Source of the DNA: Methanosarcina vacuolata Z-761
GTDB lineage: Archaea > Halobacteriota > Methanosarcinia > Methanosarcinales > Methanosarcinaceae
Direction of reading: 5' to 3'
Length of the DNA: 64,000 nucleotides
Assembly: GCF_000969905.1 (NCBI RefSeq)
Contig: NZ_CP009520.1
Location: 1,178,001-1,242,000, forward strand
Of the stretch, positions 25,356-34,982 are shown one piece after another. A model generated the notes under the pieces. That model ran no database searches, was not told the origin of the DNA, and worked only from the letters and a program-made list of their open reading frames with translations. Numbering within the stretch: the stretch's first letter is position 1; each line of letters starts with the position of its first letter. The translations under genes were made by a program, and so were the position numbers.

Positions 25356-27797
25356 TTACTCTTTTGTCGGGATTCTCATTCTATAGAATGAACGCCAGAC
25401 AAAGAACAGACCAATCAACAGGAATATGCCACCTGCATAGGGAGCTATGTTCCGGAAGGACTCGGAAATAGCGATTTCCATGGCTAACAGGCCAAACAGG
25501 GTGGTGAACTTGATGATTGGATTGAGGGCAACTGATGAAGTGTCTTTGAAAGGATCGCCTACAGTATCACCTACCACAGTGGCTTCATGTAAATCGGTAC
25601 CTTTCTCCTGAAGGTCTACTTCCACTACTTTTTTTGCATTATCCCAGCATCCTCCGGCATTTGCCATAAACACGGCCTGGAACAGTCCGAATACTGCAAT
25701 GGAAATCAGATAAGAGATAAAAAGCGCCACCGAATCATTTCTGGATATTGGAGCCGAGAGACAGGAAAATGCCAGAGTAAAGGAGAATATAACGATAAAA
25801 ATATTGAACATGCCCTGCTGTGCATACTGGGTACAGATTTTTACCACTTCTTTTGACTTTTCCGTGGATGCCTTCTGGCTGGCGTTTTCATCAAGCTGAA
25901 TATTTCTCTTGATATATTCGACTGCCCGGTAAGCTCCGGTAGTTACGGCCTGGATTGATGCTCCGGTAAACCAGTAAATTACACAGCCGCCTGCTAATAA
26001 TCCGAGGATGGTATAAGGATTAAGCAGGGTCAGGATTTCTTCAGGTTGTACTCCAAGCACATTTTTAATAACAAGAATCAAGGAGAAGATCATCGTTGTA
26101 GCGCCAACCACAGCTGTACCTATTAAGACCGGTTTGGCTGTGGCTTTAAAGGTATTTCCTGCTCCGTCATTTGCTTCCAGATAATGTTTGGCTTTATCAA
26201 AATCCGGTTTGAAGTTGAATTCTTTCTGGATCTGTTCCTTTACTTTAGGAATGGTTTCTATAAGCGACAGCTCGTAAATGGATTGAGCATTATCGGTCAC
26301 AGGTCCGTAACTGTCAACTGCTATGGTAACAGGGCCCATGCCCAGCATCCCGAAAGCCACCAGTCCGAATGCGAATATGGAGGGATAAATCATTATCTCG
26401 CTCAAGCCGTATCCACTGACATAATAGGCAACGAACATTAGCAAGAAGAAGACCATACCGATCCAGAATGAACTGAAGTTACCTGCAACCAGTCCGGAAA
26501 GAATGTTAAGAGACGGGCCACCTTCTCGGGAAGCTTTGACAACTTCGGCTACGTGCTTGGAATTTGGGCTGGTAAAGACTTTAGTAAATTCGGGAATTAA
26601 AGCCGCTCCCAGGGTACCGCAGCTTATTATTATTGAGAGTACAAGCCAGAGATTCTCCAACTCTGCAGGCACTCCGGACCCAGGTCCCAGAATATAATAG
26701 CTTACGGCAAAGGTTCCAATTATAGAAAAAATAGAGGTAATCCATATTAGGCTGGTCAGAGGTTGTTCAAAATCAAAATCGTCTTTGCTACTGAATCTTG
26801 CCTGGCTGAGTGCCCTGTTGATGTAGAAAGAGGCTACAGAGGTAATAATCATGAGTATACGCATGACAAAGATCCAGGTAAGCAGGATGCCGGTCAGGTC
26901 AGACTGTACAGCCAGAACTATGAAGGAAACAAGGGCAACTCCGGTCACACCATAAGTTTCGAATCCATCTGCGGTTGGCCCTACGCTGTCACCTGCATTA
27001 TCTCCAGTACAGTCGGCAATAACGCCAGGATTACGCGGATCATCTTCCTTTATTCCAAATACTATTTTCATAAGGTCGGAGCCGATGTCGGCGATTTTGG
27101 TGAATATCCCGCCTGCGATACGTAAGGCGCTGGCTCCCAGAGATTCTCCGATTGCAAAGCCTATAAAGCTTGATCCGGCCAGTTCTCTAGGAACAAACAG
27201 CAGTATAATTAACATCATTATCAGCTCAACGCAGACCAGAAGCACGCCTATGCTCATCCCCGCGTCGAGAGCGATATTTAATAGTTTCAGGGGTTTTTTC
27301 TCCAGGGAGACAAATGCGGTTCTGCTGTTAGCCAGGGTATTCATACGAATTCCGTACCAGGCAACAGTGTAAGAACCCAGTATCCCTAAAATGGTCCAGG
27401 CCAGGATGAGCAATACTCCACTCAGAGGCATTTTCTGAAGGAAGCCAAAGTAAAAGGCTATACAAAGACCGATAAAAACAAATAATATACACAGCAGTTT
27501 ACCCTGCTGGATAAGATAGGTTTTACAGGTCTCGTAAATTATGTCGGCCACGTCCAGCATTGACTGATGGGCCCTGATTTTTTTTACCTTCGTAAACTGG
27601 TAAAGACCAAACAGCATACCTAATATACAGACTACGATACCCCAGAGCAGCAAATTGTTTTGCTCCTGGCTTAAATTCGGAATTTTAAGATTCGCCTCAC
27701 TGGCAGCTGCTATTGCCGGTGTTAGCGACATTATGGCCAGGCTAAAAAGGCTTTCTAGTGTTGCCTTGACCGCCTTATTTTTGGTTATAATCTCCAT
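25356..27797 (-). CDS. hppA: Membrane H+-translocating pyrophosphatase, K+-independent type
   Basis: 813 residues with about 16 predicted membrane helices. The PPi/Mg binding segment EDDPRNPGVIADCTGDNAGD lies near residue 250, and FETYGVTG and the late DTVGDPFKDTSSVALNP motif are present. It couples PPi hydrolysis to cation export from the cell. The residue that separates subclasses is lysine here (AGNTFKATAKP, about residue 550), which marks the K+-independent H+-pumping type; K+-dependent enzymes have alanine there. An N-terminal helix with an AIAAASEANL end suggests an extra first membrane segment. SD is weak. It is a single gene with a long spacer upstream. Confidence 0.93.
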   Translation of the reverse strand: MEIITKNKAVKATLESLFSLAIMSLTPAIAAASEANLKIPNLSQEQNNLLLWGIVVCILGMLFGLYQFTKVKKIRAHQSMLDVADIIYETCKTYLIQQGKLLCILFVFIGLCIAFYFGFLQKMPLSGVLLILAWTILGILGSYTVAWYGIRMNTLANSRTAFVSLEKKPLKLLNIALDAGMSIGVLLVCVELIMMLIILLFVPRELAGSSFIGFAIGESLGASALRIAGGIFTKIADIGSDLMKIVFGIKEDDPRNPGVIADCTGDNAGDSVGPTADGFETYGVTGVALVSFIVLAVQSDLTGILLTWIFVMRILMIITSVASFYINRALSQARFSSKDDFDFEQPLTSLIWITSIFSIIGTFAVSYYILGPGSGVPAELENLWLVLSIIISCGTLGAALIPEFTKVFTSPNSKHVAEVVKASREGGPSLNILSGLVAGNFSSFWIGMVFFLLMFVAYYVSGYGLSEIMIYPSIFAFGLVAFGMLGMGPVTIAVDSYGPVTDNAQSIYELSLIETIPKVKEQIQKEFNFKPDFDKAKHYLEANDGAGNTFKATAKPVLIGTAVVGATTMIFSLILVIKNVLGVQPEEILTLLNPYTILGLLAGGCVIYWFTGASIQAVTTGAYRAVEYIKRNIQLDENASQKASTEKSKEVVKICTQYAQQGMFNIFIVIFSFTLAFSCLSAPISRNDSVALFISYLISIAVFGLFQAVFMANAGGCWDNAKKVVEVDLQEKGTDLHEATVVGDTVGDPFKDTSSVALNPIIKFTTLFGLLAMEIAISESFRNIAPYAGGIFLLIGLFFVWRSFYRMRIPTKE

Positions 27798-28848
27798 TTA
27801 GCCGATCACTTCTCTCATCACATTTTTGACAGATAAATTGGTTAAAGGTTAATCTCAATGAAAGTGTAAGCAATTATCTTTATGATTTTGTGCAGTTTGT
27901 GGGGAATTAAGGTCTTTTAAATGCGTTGAACCTATATAACTGCCATTCTCCGGTATACCTTAAAATCCAGAATATTATTTATATCCTGGAAGATGAATTA
28001 GGCTAAACTTTCCGGCTTTTTTTTGGTTTGTGTATTATAAGTCAGGGTGCGTATGTCTGCACTACTACGATGCACCTCATAACAAAGCCTTCAAAAATAA
28101 GCCTTAAGTCTATTATTTGATGTGCATTATTACTGATGCGCGTCATAATGGAATTACCCCAATCGAAAGGGCAGTACAAGGCGATTCATGACGTACTCCT
28201 TGTCGCAAAGAGTATGCTTATGCACATCACAGAAATTATAGTAGTGATAGGTAGTCATGATCAGCAAAGTTAGCTCCAAAACTAACTTATAAACGTTCAT
28301 GAGTCCTGAATCTATCATTTAATCCGGCTCGCAGTTTTCTGATAATAAATTGTAAAGTAAATTGAATTTTGAATTGTTAAAGCCTGATTTTGACAAAAGC
28401 GTAATCAGTTGCTTTTATATAAGTATTTTTACCTTTGTCTGAGCGATAACCTTGAAATTATTTTTACAGTAAGTTGTTTCTTTATCAATAATATAATGTT
28501 TCCAATCTAAGAATCCAAACAAGACACAAATATATAGCATGTTGCCTGGACAATATAAAGAAGTGGAACTGTGGCAATAGGAGTTTGCTGGGAGATAAAC
28601 TCTGAGTATTCTACAATTTAAAGGGTTCGTTCCACGTTTTTTCAGTTATGTCCCGATCTATGTTTTTTCAGTTAAGTTGCTACATATATAAAGATATCGA
28701 CAAATCTCTGGTAAAAAAAGCAGTTCTATTTGTAAATTGCATTTTTTAAATATTTATATACCTAGTCAACAAGGTAATAAGTTTCCGAGTTCCTATACAA
28801 AACTGCAAAATCAAAATTTTTTACCAGATCATTAGACTGATCGTATTT
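27798..28848. other. Long spacer upstream of hppA
   Basis: 1.05 kb with no convincing gene on either strand. It should include the hppA promoter. A small hairpin AGTTAG/CTAACT lies near 28267. The stretch 28045-28260 is less AT-rich than the rest and could hold a lost gene or an RNA, but I recognise none. Confidence 0.4.
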
Positions 28849-29086
<238 letters not shown>

Positions 29087-29112
29087 TTATATATAGATTT
29101 CCAATACTTGAA

Positions 29113-29232
29113 ATTTATATTATTGGTTCGTCGTCATTCTCTATGGATAATACTATTTTCAATTCAAGACCGCGCTGGATTTTATGGGAATATTATGAGG
29201 ATCTTCACACAGGACAACGAAGAGCCATATGA
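29113..29232 (+). repeat. Leading part of IS1-like relic, second copy
   Basis: Matches 9299-9407 closely, including CTATGGATAA, ATTTTCAATTCAAGACCGC and the ATGAGGAT start of the transposase frame (here MRIFTQDNEEPYDF). Beyond about 29235 the copies diverge and the zinc-ribbon part is missing. It abuts the nifH relic, so an IS insertion may have taken part in the decay of that copy. The rest of the spacer to 29581 is AT-rich without a gene. Confidence 0.7.
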
Positions 29233-29581
29233 TTTTATAACCACTTTCCATTTATATGGAAAAAGAAAACCGTTGTACTACGTTCCCATTTCAAACAATA
29301 TATTGATAAAAAACGAACATGATATCCTTTGAATAACATGCACAAAGAAATGAAAGTACCTGAAAACACTTTCATGCTAAATAAAAATGCTACTTCTAAA
29401 GCTAGTTCCAAAACTCAACCTTGCTTCTCCAAACATAATATTCGGAATAATCAAACAAACTTTGGACCTTGAAAATTAAAAATAGGAAGCATGAAAGAGT
29501 TAAAAGGACAAAAACTGCTCTCCATATTTTTCCGGCCAAACCAGAAAATAGACAGACCAAAGTTAAACAGGTCAGGAGAGG

Positions 29582-30040
29582 TCAGTTAACTCCCCTTACC
29601 TGCAGTAGCTGAAACTCGATCTCATCCGGGACTGTGGCTAAGAATATAAACGTATTATACCCGAGTTTTTGAACTTCTTTAATTGCATTTGCCTGAGATT
29701 CATTCAAGTCCCTTGTATCGCTTACTATGCAGAAAGACTTCCGGTTTCCTGTATTTACAAGGAAATTAAAGGCATTTCCATGAGTGTTCAGGAAAGCAAC
29801 AAGATTTTTAAGTTCTTCCCAGGTGCTGCACATGTGAATGTACTTGGATCCCATATTTTCCACGTACCAGTCCCTGCTTACGTATGAGTAGGAGGCATAC
29901 TGTTCATTCAGCTCATCAAAAGCTTTGAGGATTTTGTTAATATCCTTCCTCAAGTTAACCCATTTCCAGCTCTGTGTTGTGAAATAGCGGGCTGCCACTA
30001 TCTCAAAAATTGCCTGTTTATCTTCATCTTCGAGTCTCAT
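29582..30040 (-). CDS. Unknown 152-residue protein
   Basis: A soluble protein starting MRLEDEDKQAIFEIVAARYF, with an aromatic-rich middle (ASYSYVSRDWYVENMG) and an alpha/beta C-terminal part (NFLVNTGNRKSFCIVSDTRD, then KLGYNTFIFLATVPDE). I do not recognise the family. It lies 35 bp downstream of the dihydropteroate-synthase-like gene on the same strand, so it is probably in that operon. The SD is weak (GAAGTGA). Confidence 0.65.
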   Translation of the reverse strand: MRLEDEDKQAIFEIVAARYFTTQSWKWVNLRKDINKILKAFDELNEQYASYSYVSRDWYVENMGSKYIHMCSTWEELKNLVAFLNTHGNAFNFLVNTGNRKSFCIVSDTRDLNESQANAIKEVQKLGYNTFIFLATVPDEIEFQLLQVRGVN

Positions 30041-30075
30041 TCTTTCACTTCTTTGTTTTGTCTGTGTTTTTGCAC

Positions 30076-31557
30076 TCAGAAAGCATCGTCCTGGGCATAA
30101 CTTCTATTAAACTGTAGGGAAAGTTCGGCTTTCTCCAGTTCCCTTCCCAGATATGCGGCATGGTCCAGACGGGAGACAAGTTCCAGTTCAAGTAGCGTGT
30201 CCATAACTTCCCTGGCATTTTTTCCCACGACTGAAGCTTTCTCGTGTTCGGCTACAATCAATCCGCCGTTTCCACTCGTCCTGTCCGGTACTGTACGGAT
30301 GCGGATAGGACCTGCGGGATCTACACGCCAGCCTTTCGAAAGCCTGGCTTGAATTGCATTTTCCGGAAGCGGAAAATCCGGGCGCCTGCGTTTTTCTTTA
30401 ATGCAGAGTAGATCAAGCCCGAGGTCTTTTGGTGAGCTTTCTCTTATGCCGGAAAGCAGCATCATCTCGGAAGCCCTTTTCAATTCCATAATTGAACCCT
30501 GCGCCTTGTCACTGAACTCGGGGGTGAAAAGGATGCTTGCTCCTACCTCTAATCCAATTCCACATAGTATGGCATTGACTCCTATGGTATCCACATCCAT
30601 AAGCTCAGTGACATTACCAGCCCCAAAGAACACGGGGACCTCAGGGTATATCCTGTGAAATTCATGAAAGCGTACAATGGATTCGGTGATATTGTGACCC
30701 ACAGGATCAAGCACAGGATCGGCTATAATTTTTTCAATTCCAAGCCTGCGGGCAGCTTCGACATTCTTGATGAGGCTTTCCAGACTTCTGTCCTCGTCCG
30801 GAATTATAACAGCTGCAATCCCTGCCCTGGCAACGACCGGACCTGCAGTTTCAAGATTCGTGCTGTTGAGACTCAGGACAAGGTCTACCCCTGCTTCTAC
30901 TCCTTCTCTTATCAGTTCAGGGTCGAGGGTATCTATGCTTACTGGAGTCTCTGTAATGGTTTTTGCAAGGGATACGGCTCTTTTAGCCTGCTCCGGCAGG
31001 GTGTTAAGGGTAGCCCCAAGGTCGATTATATCTGCTCCCCGGGCGATAAAAGCTTCGATTTTCGTCTGGAGGGTAGCAGCGTCCATTTCCAGAGCCCCTA
31101 CAATTTCTCCCATAACCTTCATGCGAGCCTTTCCTCCGAGTTTTACATCTCTGAGTGTAAAGGGAGAGGAGGCTTCTGCTTCGTTTTTCTTTATTAACTC
31201 AAGAGCCATCTCTTTTCGAACATCAGCAAGGAGCTCACATGCAGGGACTTTTTCGGAAAACTCGATTTTTCCGGCAAAGGAAAGCACAAATCCAAGGTCA
31301 TAGGCGTGCTTTGGCCCAAGCCGGATTTTACACCCCAGTTCTTCAGAAGCTTTTGAAAAATCTCCTGCCACAAGTCCTGGAAGCAGAATAAGGTCATAAA
31401 CTTTCGAAAACCCAGCTTCCTGAAACGTGTTAATTAGTTTTCGAGGGGTGATGAAGGCAGCAATATCAATGTCGGCTACGAGGATATCTGCTTTTTCCCC
31501 GATTGCTTTCCTGACGGTATTTTCCGCAAGCCGCCCTGTTGCAATCAAAATATTCAT
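30076..31557 (-). CDS. Archaeal dihydropteroate synthase-like protein
   Basis: 493 residues. An N-terminal Rossmann-like part starts MNILIATGRLAENTVRKAIG. The central pterin-binding TIM-barrel domain (about residues 150-370) has GADIIDLGATLNT, ETPVSIDTLDPELI, IIADPVLDPVGHNI and FFGAGNVTELMDVD. A C-terminal part follows. This is the methanogen family annotated as dihydropteroate synthase-related (tetrahydromethanopterin or tetrahydrosarcinapterin metabolism is proposed, by family knowledge). The exact reaction is not established. No SD is seen before the ATG. It is followed by the 152-residue gene. Confidence 0.85.
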   Translation of the reverse strand: MNILIATGRLAENTVRKAIGEKADILVADIDIAAFITPRKLINTFQEAGFSKVYDLILLPGLVAGDFSKASEELGCKIRLGPKHAYDLGFVLSFAGKIEFSEKVPACELLADVRKEMALELIKKNEAEASSPFTLRDVKLGGKARMKVMGEIVGALEMDAATLQTKIEAFIARGADIIDLGATLNTLPEQAKRAVSLAKTITETPVSIDTLDPELIREGVEAGVDLVLSLNSTNLETAGPVVARAGIAAVIIPDEDRSLESLIKNVEAARRLGIEKIIADPVLDPVGHNITESIVRFHEFHRIYPEVPVFFGAGNVTELMDVDTIGVNAILCGIGLEVGASILFTPEFSDKAQGSIMELKRASEMMLLSGIRESSPKDLGLDLLCIKEKRRRPDFPLPENAIQARLSKGWRVDPAGPIRIRTVPDRTSGNGGLIVAEHEKASVVGKNAREVMDTLLELELVSRLDHAAYLGRELEKAELSLQFNRSYAQDDAF

Positions 31558-31631
31558 GTTTTTTAGATAGAAGCGCTAATAAAAAAGAGTATCTGTTTGA
31601 AACGCATCGATAAAAAAAGTATAAGGGAATG

Positions 31632-31670
31632 AAAAGCCCGAAGTATTCAGCTTTGATAATCCGGGCTTTT
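31632..31670 (-). terminator. Hairpin downstream of ftsZ
   Basis: AAAAGCCCG (31632-31640) pairs with CGGGCTTTT (31662-31670) around a 21-nt loop, 14 bp after the ftsZ stop and before the next minus-strand gene. On the minus strand it ends in CTTTT, fitting a terminator. Confidence 0.65.
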
Positions 31671-31683
31671 ACCTGAGCTTGAT

Positions 31684-32862
31684 TTAATTTATAAAATCAA
31701 TGATTGACTCGTCATGTTTCTTTCTAAAAGACCCTGCAGAATTCTTTAATCGGTCTGCTGTCATTCTTCCGAATCTTCTTTCCTGCATAGGATCAGCTTC
31801 GGCTCTGGACTCAAGAATTCCGCCTGCTGCCTGAGGGCCCAGGATCTGTGCAGACTGCACACCTGTCATAATGGCCATTACCCTGACCTTGCCTTCATAA
31901 TCTTCTCTGATCCTTGCGCCCCATATAACATTTGCACTTGGAGAGAGTTCATAGGTGAGCATGGATGCAATTTCCTCAGCTTCCTTGAGGCTCAGGTCAG
32001 GCCCGCCGGTTACATGGACAAGACTTCCGGTTGCGCCCTTGTAGTCAACATCAAGCAGGGGATGATTTAGGGCAGTCCGCACAACTTCAGTGCTCTTGTC
32101 CTGGTTTTTTGACTCCCCTACAAGCATAACTGCAACCCCGCCGCAGCTCATGATAGTCCTTATGTCGGCGTAGTCAAGGTTTATCAGAGAGGGCACTGTG
32201 ATGGTCTCTGTAATTCCCTTTACGGTTTCGGCAATTAGCTGGTCCATTACGGAAAAAGCCTGATCTATAGGAAGGTTTGGCACGTAATTAAGCAGCCTGT
32301 TATTATCAAGGACAATTACGGTATCCGCTGCCCTGCGCAGATCTTCAAGGCCTTCTTCGGCTTTGTAAATCCGAGCTCTTTCAACTCTGAAGGGACTGGA
32401 GACCATTCCTACAACGATTGCTCCCTGCTCTTTTGCTACTTCGGCAACTACAGGTGCAACTCCTGTACCGGTACCTCCGCCTAACCCTGCAGTGATGAAA
32501 ACCAGGTCAACGTCCTTTAACACTTCTTCAAGTGTGCCCCTTGCAAGTTCTGCAGCTTTCTTTCCTGTCTCGGGGTAACCACCTGCTCCCAGCCCTCGCG
32601 TGAGAGTTTTTCCCACCAGGATTTTCTTGTCAGCTCTTACATTGTCAAGGTGCTGCTTATCGGTATTTATACAGACCGTTTCCGCACCTTCGATTCCCAT
32701 ATTATAAAGACGGTTTACAGTGTTGTTTCCGGCACCCCCGCATCCGACAATCATGATTCGCGGTTGCCCGAATTCTTCAAAATCTTCATCAGAGGAAGAA
32801 TTCTTTCGATATTCTTTCTCTTTTTCGCTGAATTTCATTGCTTCCTGTACTATTGACTGCAA
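31684..32862 (-). CDS. ftsZ: Cell division protein FtsZ (FtsZ1-like)
   Basis: 392 residues. N-terminal leader [19 protein letters not shown], then the GTPase domain with [17 protein letters not shown], the tubulin signature [12 protein letters not shown], and the T7 loop with [13 protein letters not shown] that completes the GTPase site of the next subunit. The C-terminal tail ends in DESIIDFIN, like the conserved FtsZ tail that binds membrane anchors. It polymerises at the division site. The start is TTG 32862, with GAGGGGAT about 5 nt upstream. It is a single gene with a long upstream spacer. Confidence 0.96.
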   Translation of the reverse strand: MQSIVQEAMKFSEKEKEYRKNSSSDEDFEEFGQPRIMIVGCGGAGNNTVNRLYNMGIEGAETVCINTDKQHLDNVRADKKILVGKTLTRGLGAGGYPETGKKAAELARGTLEEVLKDVDLVFITAGLGGGTGTGVAPVVAEVAKEQGAIVVGMVSSPFRVERARIYKAEEGLEDLRRAADTVIVLDNNRLLNYVPNLPIDQAFSVMDQLIAETVKGITETITVPSLINLDYADIRTIMSCGGVAVMLVGESKNQDKSTEVVRTALNHPLLDVDYKGATGSLVHVTGGPDLSLKEAEEIASMLTYELSPSANVIWGARIREDYEGKVRVMAIMTGVQSAQILGPQAAGGILESRAEADPMQERRFGRMTADRLKNSAGSFRKKHDESIIDFIN

Positions 32863-34275
32863 TTCTATCCCCTCGACCGGATTTGTGTCTTATTGTTACA
32901 TTTGACTCCCCACCCTTTACATCGGGGGTCACATATCTTTTCAATACTCTGAGTGGAGTTATGCGATAACCTTCAGAACCTATCAAAGATTTTCATCCGT
33001 CATCTTTAATAAGTTGGCACTCTGCCGAACTTAAATGTTTCGGACTTATTTAAATGATACTTTTAAATTGTTTATTAAGTTTAAATATGTCACCCATAAC
33101 TCTAATATACTCACTCTTTTACTTCCTTTAGTACTTAATTCTCAAAGATGAAGGGTGAGGAACTACCAAAATGTTTATATATGTAAGCATAAAATTTTAT
33201 TGAAAGTCTTATTTCTCTCAGCAAAGCTCTTCTGATTATCCAAGTCAGGGCAATTTTTATATTTTCTTTTATTTATTCTTTTGATGCCATGCTTGACTTC
33301 AGAGGCTGACACTATAGTCCTGACATTCGTTTTGATAAAACTTTCTATCAGAGTCTTGCAATTAAATCAGACTGTTTATATTATTACTTTTAACTAGAAT
33401 TCCCCTCTTAAAAACTGTTTCGGTATTGTTCTGGGATTTAGAGTCTCTTACTTAATTTTTTGAATTAATGTTTTTAAATTAATGTTTTTAAATTAATATA
33501 AATGTTTCCATATTTATAATTCACAGGAAATAAGCTCCAGATTCTCTCCTTAATTTTATTTGCTTAGAAAGCTTCGAATTAATTTCTTCAGTGTGCACGG
33601 TTTGGAAATTGCCGATAAGAAGGCACATTAAAAAGTAATAAAGTGACAACATCATAAAAAATATCAAATCAATAAGAAAAGTCAATAACATGTTAAAAGC
33701 ACATGATATTCTTCGAATAACAGGCACAACGAAATGAAATTACTTTTCACCTTACCCTTCTTTGACTATTGATCTCGTCATTAGAACTTCTTTGAATTAA
33801 ATTTATAAGATATTTAAATTCACGATAAACTTGTAAATTCATGGAAAAGGTGTTAGAAGATATAAAAAACACTTAAAATCTTTGATATATGGGTTGAAAT
33901 CATGGTGAACCACCCCTACGCTAAAGACTCAGGAATTTTACGCTTCGTCACATAAACCTTCTAAATTTATAAAAAAATTATTTAATTCATGACACGGGTT
34001 TAGAAATATAAAAATGATTTAAAACTAAGGTTCTGCCGGAGATTTTCCGGGAAAACTTTAAAGCCTCAAAGCTATTTTTATCTTAATCCTCAAGGGTCTC
34101 AGTTACCTTGTATCTCAGTTACTTTGTATCTCAGTTACTTTGTATCTCAGTTACCTTGTATCTCAGTTACCTTATCCCAGGAATCCTGATTACCTTAATT
34201 CCCAGGAATCTTGGTTACTTAATTTCCCTAGAACCTTTATTTTAATCACTAATCTTTAATTCTGGAGTCAGAACT
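32863..34275. other. 1.4-kb spacer upstream of ftsZ
   Basis: Between divergent ftsZ and the HAD gene. It is very AT-rich with no convincing gene. At 33701-33743 is a 43-bp stretch that recurs at 29317-29359 (about 38 identical). Around 33890-33960 is a GGTGAACCACCCCTACGC segment that recalls the ends of IS200/IS605-type elements, but no transposase is near. The ftsZ promoter should lie close to 32870-32960. Confidence 0.4.
34097..34176. repeat. 16-bp tandem repeat, 5 copies
   Basis: Units TCTCAGTTACYTTGTA begin at 34097, 34113, 34129, 34145 and 34161, followed by looser relatives (GGAATCCTGATTACCTTAAT) to about 34225. The array ends about 100 bp before the start of the HAD hydrolase gene. 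Confidence 0.9.
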
Positions 34276-34938
34276 GTGTTAAAGGCATTAATTTTCGATA
34301 TGGATGGCGTTCTTGTGAACTCTATGCCCTTCCATGCAGCAGCCTGGAAAAAAGCTTTCCTTGATATGGGTATGGAAATCCAGGACCAGGATATTTATGC
34401 AATCGAAGGTTCAAATCCCAAAAATGGTCTTCCTTTGCTTATTCGAAAAGCCAGAAAAGAACCAGAAGCATATGATTTCGAAACTATTACCTCAATCTAC
34501 AGGAAAGAATTCAAAAGGGTATTTAAACTGAAAGCCTTCGACGGAATGAAAGAGTGCCTCGAAGTCCTTAAAACGCGTTTTCTGCTATCAGTAGTCTCGG
34601 GCTCTGACCATCTTATTGTTCACGAGATAGTTGACCAGCTTTTCCCCGACATATTTGATATTGTGGTTACAGGAGACGATATCACAAATTCAAAGCCTCA
34701 TCCCGATCCTTTCCTTAAAGCTGTTGAACTCCTTAATGTGCAGCGGGAAGAATGCATAGTAATAGAAAATGCCATTCTGGGTGTAGAAGCTGCAAAAAAA
34801 GCCAAAATCTACTGTATAGGGATCCCCACATATCTGGAGCCTTCACAGCTTGGCAGGGCAGACCTTGTGGTAGGAGATCACAAACAGCTAATGCAACATC
34901 TTCTAAGCCTTGAGCCAGCTCACGGGTTCGGGGTATGA
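34276..34938 (+). CDS. HAD-superfamily hydrolase (beta-phosphoglucomutase-like)
   Basis: 220 residues. HAD motif I is FDMDGVLVNS (nucleophile and acid/base Asp), motif II the serine in LLSVVSGSD, motif III the lysine in NSKPHPDPF, and motif IV IVIENAILGVEAAKKA; the helical cap is between motifs I and II. Likely a sugar-phosphate phosphatase or phosphomutase in the cytoplasm. The start is GTG 34276 with GGAG about 10 nt upstream. Substrate unknown. Confidence 0.9.
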   Translation: MLKALIFDMDGVLVNSMPFHAAAWKKAFLDMGMEIQDQDIYAIEGSNPKNGLPLLIRKARKEPEAYDFETITSIYRKEFKRVFKLKAFDGMKECLEVLKTRFLLSVVSGSDHLIVHEIVDQLFPDIFDIVVTGDDITNSKPHPDPFLKAVELLNVQREECIVIENAILGVEAAKKAKIYCIGIPTYLEPSQLGRADLVVGDHKQLMQHLLSLEPAHGFGV

Positions 34939-34982
34939 TAAAATTTAGTTACTTCCAAAAAAGAATTGGGCCCCATATGGGG

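Noticed and set aside
28045-28260. Structured non-coding RNA in the spacer upstream of hppA
   Set aside because: Composition is less AT-rich than its surroundings, but I found no long stem or known motif.
33521-33727. Small hydrophobic open frame in the ftsZ upstream spacer
   Set aside because: No SD, AT-rich composition and no recognisable feature.
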